DNA of 64,000 bases from Acidobacteriota bacterium (GTDB lineage Bacteria; Acidobacteriota; Terriglobia; Terriglobales; SCQP01), in assembly GCA_027459505.1 (NCBI GenBank), contig DAIDIE010000013.1:62001-126000 (forward strand). Reading direction: 5' to 3'. The notes beneath the pieces were generated by a model that did not search any database, was not told the DNA's origin, and saw only the letters and a list, made by a program, of their open reading frames with translations. The translations under genes and the position numbers were made by a program. Below, piece after piece: positions 61,958 through 64,000 of this stretch; the first letter of the stretch is position 1; every line of letters begins with the position of its first letter.

Positions 61958-64000
61958 CTAATTCGCGGCGCTGCTGCTCTTCTGCAGGCGGCGCACGCAA
62001 TCGGCGACATCGTGGTAATCGACGTCTTCCGCGTACACCTGGCGGTAGTAGTTGAGGGCTTCTTCGATCCGCCCCATCGATTCCAGCAGTTTTGCCGCCT
62101 CGAATCGCGGTCCAATGGCGTCCCTCTGCGACAGTCCACCGTACTTGATGGTGGTCTCATACCATTGCAGCGCCAGCTCCGGCATCCCCGCCTCCTGGAA
62201 GGAAAGCGCGATCAGTGCGCCGCAACTGAGCATGCGCGCCGCCGGGCCGCCCTCCGCCTTCCATCCCGCAAAGGCCTTCTGCAACTCCGCAAGCGCCTCT
62301 TCCACCAGCCCCATCTCCCGGTAGGCCACACCCATGTTGTAGCGCGACTCGGGATCGGTGCGTTCCTTGCTTTGTTGATCTTCAATCGACGTGCGGAAGT
62401 TGTCGAAGACGTCGTCCAGCACGCCCGCGGGTTTCGGCTCCGGCGCAGTGGGCGCCGCCGGCGACGGAGTGCTGGTCAACTGCGCCACCGCCTCCCCGGC
62501 CAGCTCCGCATGCACCTCCAGACCCAGTCCTGCTCCGGCAATGGGATCGTTGGCCGCGTCCTGTTCCAGCGGCACATCCCCAAACAGGTCTTCGGCGGCA
62601 AATTCGGTTTCCGCTTCGGCGCTGCTCAGCTCAGAAACCAGGTTCAGGTCGGCGCCTTCGCCAACATCGCCAGCCTCAACACTGCCGCTCTCAGCCACTT
62701 CAGCGGCCTGCTCCATTGGTGACACCATGGGTGCCGCCGGGCTATCAAAGCTGAATTCAGCGACATTGCCCTCAGTTCCCGTAGCCGGGGACGAGGTGGC
62801 GGGCGCGGGCGGCGCGGGCGGCGCGGGCGCCGCTGGCGCTGCCGCCTGCGCATCCGGCTTCACGCGGCTGGCAAAATTCTTTTTGCGCTGCAGCGCGGCC
62901 GCTACCTGCAGCAGTCGGGGGTCGTTCGGAAACTTGGGAAACAGGGTGGCGATCGCCTGGTCGGCTTCGGCAAACAAATCGTTGGCAATGTAGAACTCGA
63001 TCTCCGAGAGCCGCCCCTCCAGATCGGTGTGCCCGGCGTCGGCCCACTCCTGCGAGAGATCCATCTCGATCGCCACCTCCGAAGTGTTCTCCTGCTCGAC
63101 CGGCTCCGTTTCCAGTTCAGGTTGTGGAGGATTGGTGTCAAAACCTCTATCGAACTCGCCCGCGTTCATGGCCGGCTCCTGCGCACCGCCGAGGTCAAAT
63201 TCCTGGTGTGCGGCCGCCGCCGGCTCCTGCCAGGAACCTCCCCACGCCTTGTCACTTCCGGACTCGTAGTTGGCATTCGCCGGAGTGAGGTCAAAACCTG
63301 CGCTTGGCTCCGCCGAAGTCTGAAACGTTGACGCAGGCTCGCCCTGAGCGGGTTCGGACTCGTGCGAGAGCGCGCCGCCTCCCGTCCAGTCCTCGACGGA
63401 AACGGGCGCGGCGGGAGCGGGGGGCGCCGATTCATCGCCCAATTGCTCCTGCAGTTTGCGCAGTTCGCGGAGAAGATCATAGTCCTCGGGATCTTCTTCG
63501 ACCAGAATGCGGTAGCACTCCAGCGCCTTGCGCAGCTCACCAGCCCGTACATACGCCGGCGCCAGCCGCAGACGCACATGGCGGCGGCTGTTGCGATCTT
63601 CCTGCACCAGCTCCGCCCACGCCTCCAGACTGGGCAGATGGAAGGGATCTTTGGCCTGGATCGACGAAATCAGTTGCAGCCACACCGGCTCCAGCTTGCC
63701 TTTGCGGAACTGCGTTGGATCGCCCTGCATCCACTCCACCGCTTTGTCCAGCATGCGCAGGTCGATCAGGCGCTGGCCCAACTGCTGAGCCACATCGTTG
63801 TTGCCGAACTGCAGCGCCACCCGGCCGTATTCAATCGCTTTGTCGTACGCTTCGCAATCCAGCGCCACACGCCAGGCATCCTGCGCGGCGGGTTTCGACT
63901 TGCCCAGCAACTCCGCCGCCGGCAGCACCGCCACCGCTCCGGCCATGTCGCCCTGCCCCGCTTTGCTGCGCGCCTGCAGCAGCCGGTAACCCGCCGCCTG
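61958..64000 (-). CDS. Large TPR-repeat protein, partial (5' end outside window)
   Basis: At least 680 residues; the reading frame continues through the right edge. The N-terminal visible part is helical TPR-like (DAWRVALDCEAYDKAIEYGRVAL, WLQLISSIQAKDPFHLPSL, AGELRKALECYRILVEEDPEDYDLL). A long low-complexity acidic, Pro/Ala-rich linker follows (about 230-520 of the visible part, including a run of Ala-Pro repeats). A C-terminal TPR pair (YNMGVAYREMGLVEEALAELQKAF, ALNYYRQVYAEDVDYHDVADCVRRLQK) ends it. A scaffolding or assembly role is likely, but the partner is unknown. It heads the minus-strand cluster. Confidence 0.85.
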   Translation of the reverse strand, partial: QAAGYRLLQARSKAGQGDMAGAVAVLPAAELLGKSKPAAQDAWRVALDCEAYDKAIEYGRVALQFGNNDVAQQLGQRLIDLRMLDKAVEWMQGDPTQFRKGKLEPVWLQLISSIQAKDPFHLPSLEAWAELVQEDRNSRRHVRLRLAPAYVRAGELRKALECYRILVEEDPEDYDLLRELRKLQEQLGDESAPPAPAAPVSVEDWTGGGALSHESEPAQGEPASTFQTSAEPSAGFDLTPANANYESGSDKAWGGSWQEPAAAAHQEFDLGGAQEPAMNAGEFDRGFDTNPPQPELETEPVEQENTSEVAIEMDLSQEWADAGHTDLEGRLSEIEFYIANDLFAEADQAIATLFPKFPNDPRLLQVAAALQRKKNFASRVKPDAQAAAPAAPAPPAPPAPATSSPATGTEGNVAEFSFDSPAAPMVSPMEQAAEVAESGSVEAGDVGEGADLNLVSELSSAEAETEFAAEDLFGDVPLEQDAANDPIAGAGLGLEVHAELAGEAVAQLTSTPSPAAPTAPEPKPAGVLDDVFDNFRTSIEDQQSKERTDPESRYNMGVAYREMGLVEEALAELQKAFAGWKAEGGPAARMLSCGALIALSFQEAGMPELALQWYETTIKYGGLSQRDAIGPRFEAAKLLESMGRIEEALNYYRQVYAEDVDYHDVADCVRRLQKSSSAAN

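Overview
The window is GC-rich, gene-dense chromosomal DNA from a Gram-negative-type bacterium. It most resembles an acidobacterium (Acidobacteriota, Terriglobia-like). That placement is an inference from gene content and style: a split glycine decarboxylase, KimA-like permeases, a DUF4142 protein, Sel1-repeat, PrsW and GH5/GH27 secreted proteins, and intergenic CAACTG-type heptamer strings. It does not come from a marker-gene search. I see no prophage, insertion sequence, CRISPR array or rRNA.

Layout. 1-10 kb: the C-terminal end of a TadG-like secreted protein, miaA, a NarL-type sensor kinase and response regulator, a dihydrouridine synthase, a DegT aminotransferase with a family-9 glycosyltransferase (surface polysaccharide), a zinc-ribbon thioredoxin, and an unknown helical protein. 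10-15 kb: two tandem KimA-like potassium transporter paralogues. The second is preceded by a clear cyclic-di-AMP (ydaO-type) riboswitch. 15.2-16.5 kb: a compact winged-helix plus nucleotidyltransferase pair with a palindromic promoter, resembling a toxin-antitoxin module. 16.7-25.4 kb: a Sel1-repeat protein, a glycine-zipper envelope protein, an SSS symporter, an APC permease and gluQ overlapping one another, a polyphosphate-glucokinase-like kinase, then a UxaC-like isomerase divergent from a HAD phosphatase. 25.5-33.6 kb: secreted or membrane proteins (Tat-exported amidase, DUF4142, YdeI-like, PrsW-like) and a secreted GH5 cellulase.

33.8-46.6 kb: pnp and rpsO, the glycine-cleavage operon gcvT-gcvH-gcvPA-gcvPB, an unpaired HigA-type regulator, an aldehyde dehydrogenase under a TetR-type palindrome, and ftsK. 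46.6-55 kb: a CAP-domain protein, a secreted GH27 alpha-galactosidase, a UbiA prenyltransferase, a predicted outer-membrane protein, gpmI and eno. 55-60.5 kb: a housekeeping block, ispE - tRNA-Gln - prs - rplY - pth - rpsF - rpsR - rplI, closed by a 22-bp terminator hairpin. 60.5-64 kb: a small membrane protein, a ThiE/TenI protein, another small membrane protein and a large TPR protein that runs off the right edge.

The most interesting signals are the riboswitch-controlled KimA copy next to a copy without the aptamer, the wHTH/nucleotidyltransferase module, a palindrome-rich in-frame insert in ispE, two dispersed repeat families, palindromic operators at 43,754 and 24,661, and a recurring pattern of -10 boxes placed 5-7 nt before start codons (predicted leaderless mRNAs).
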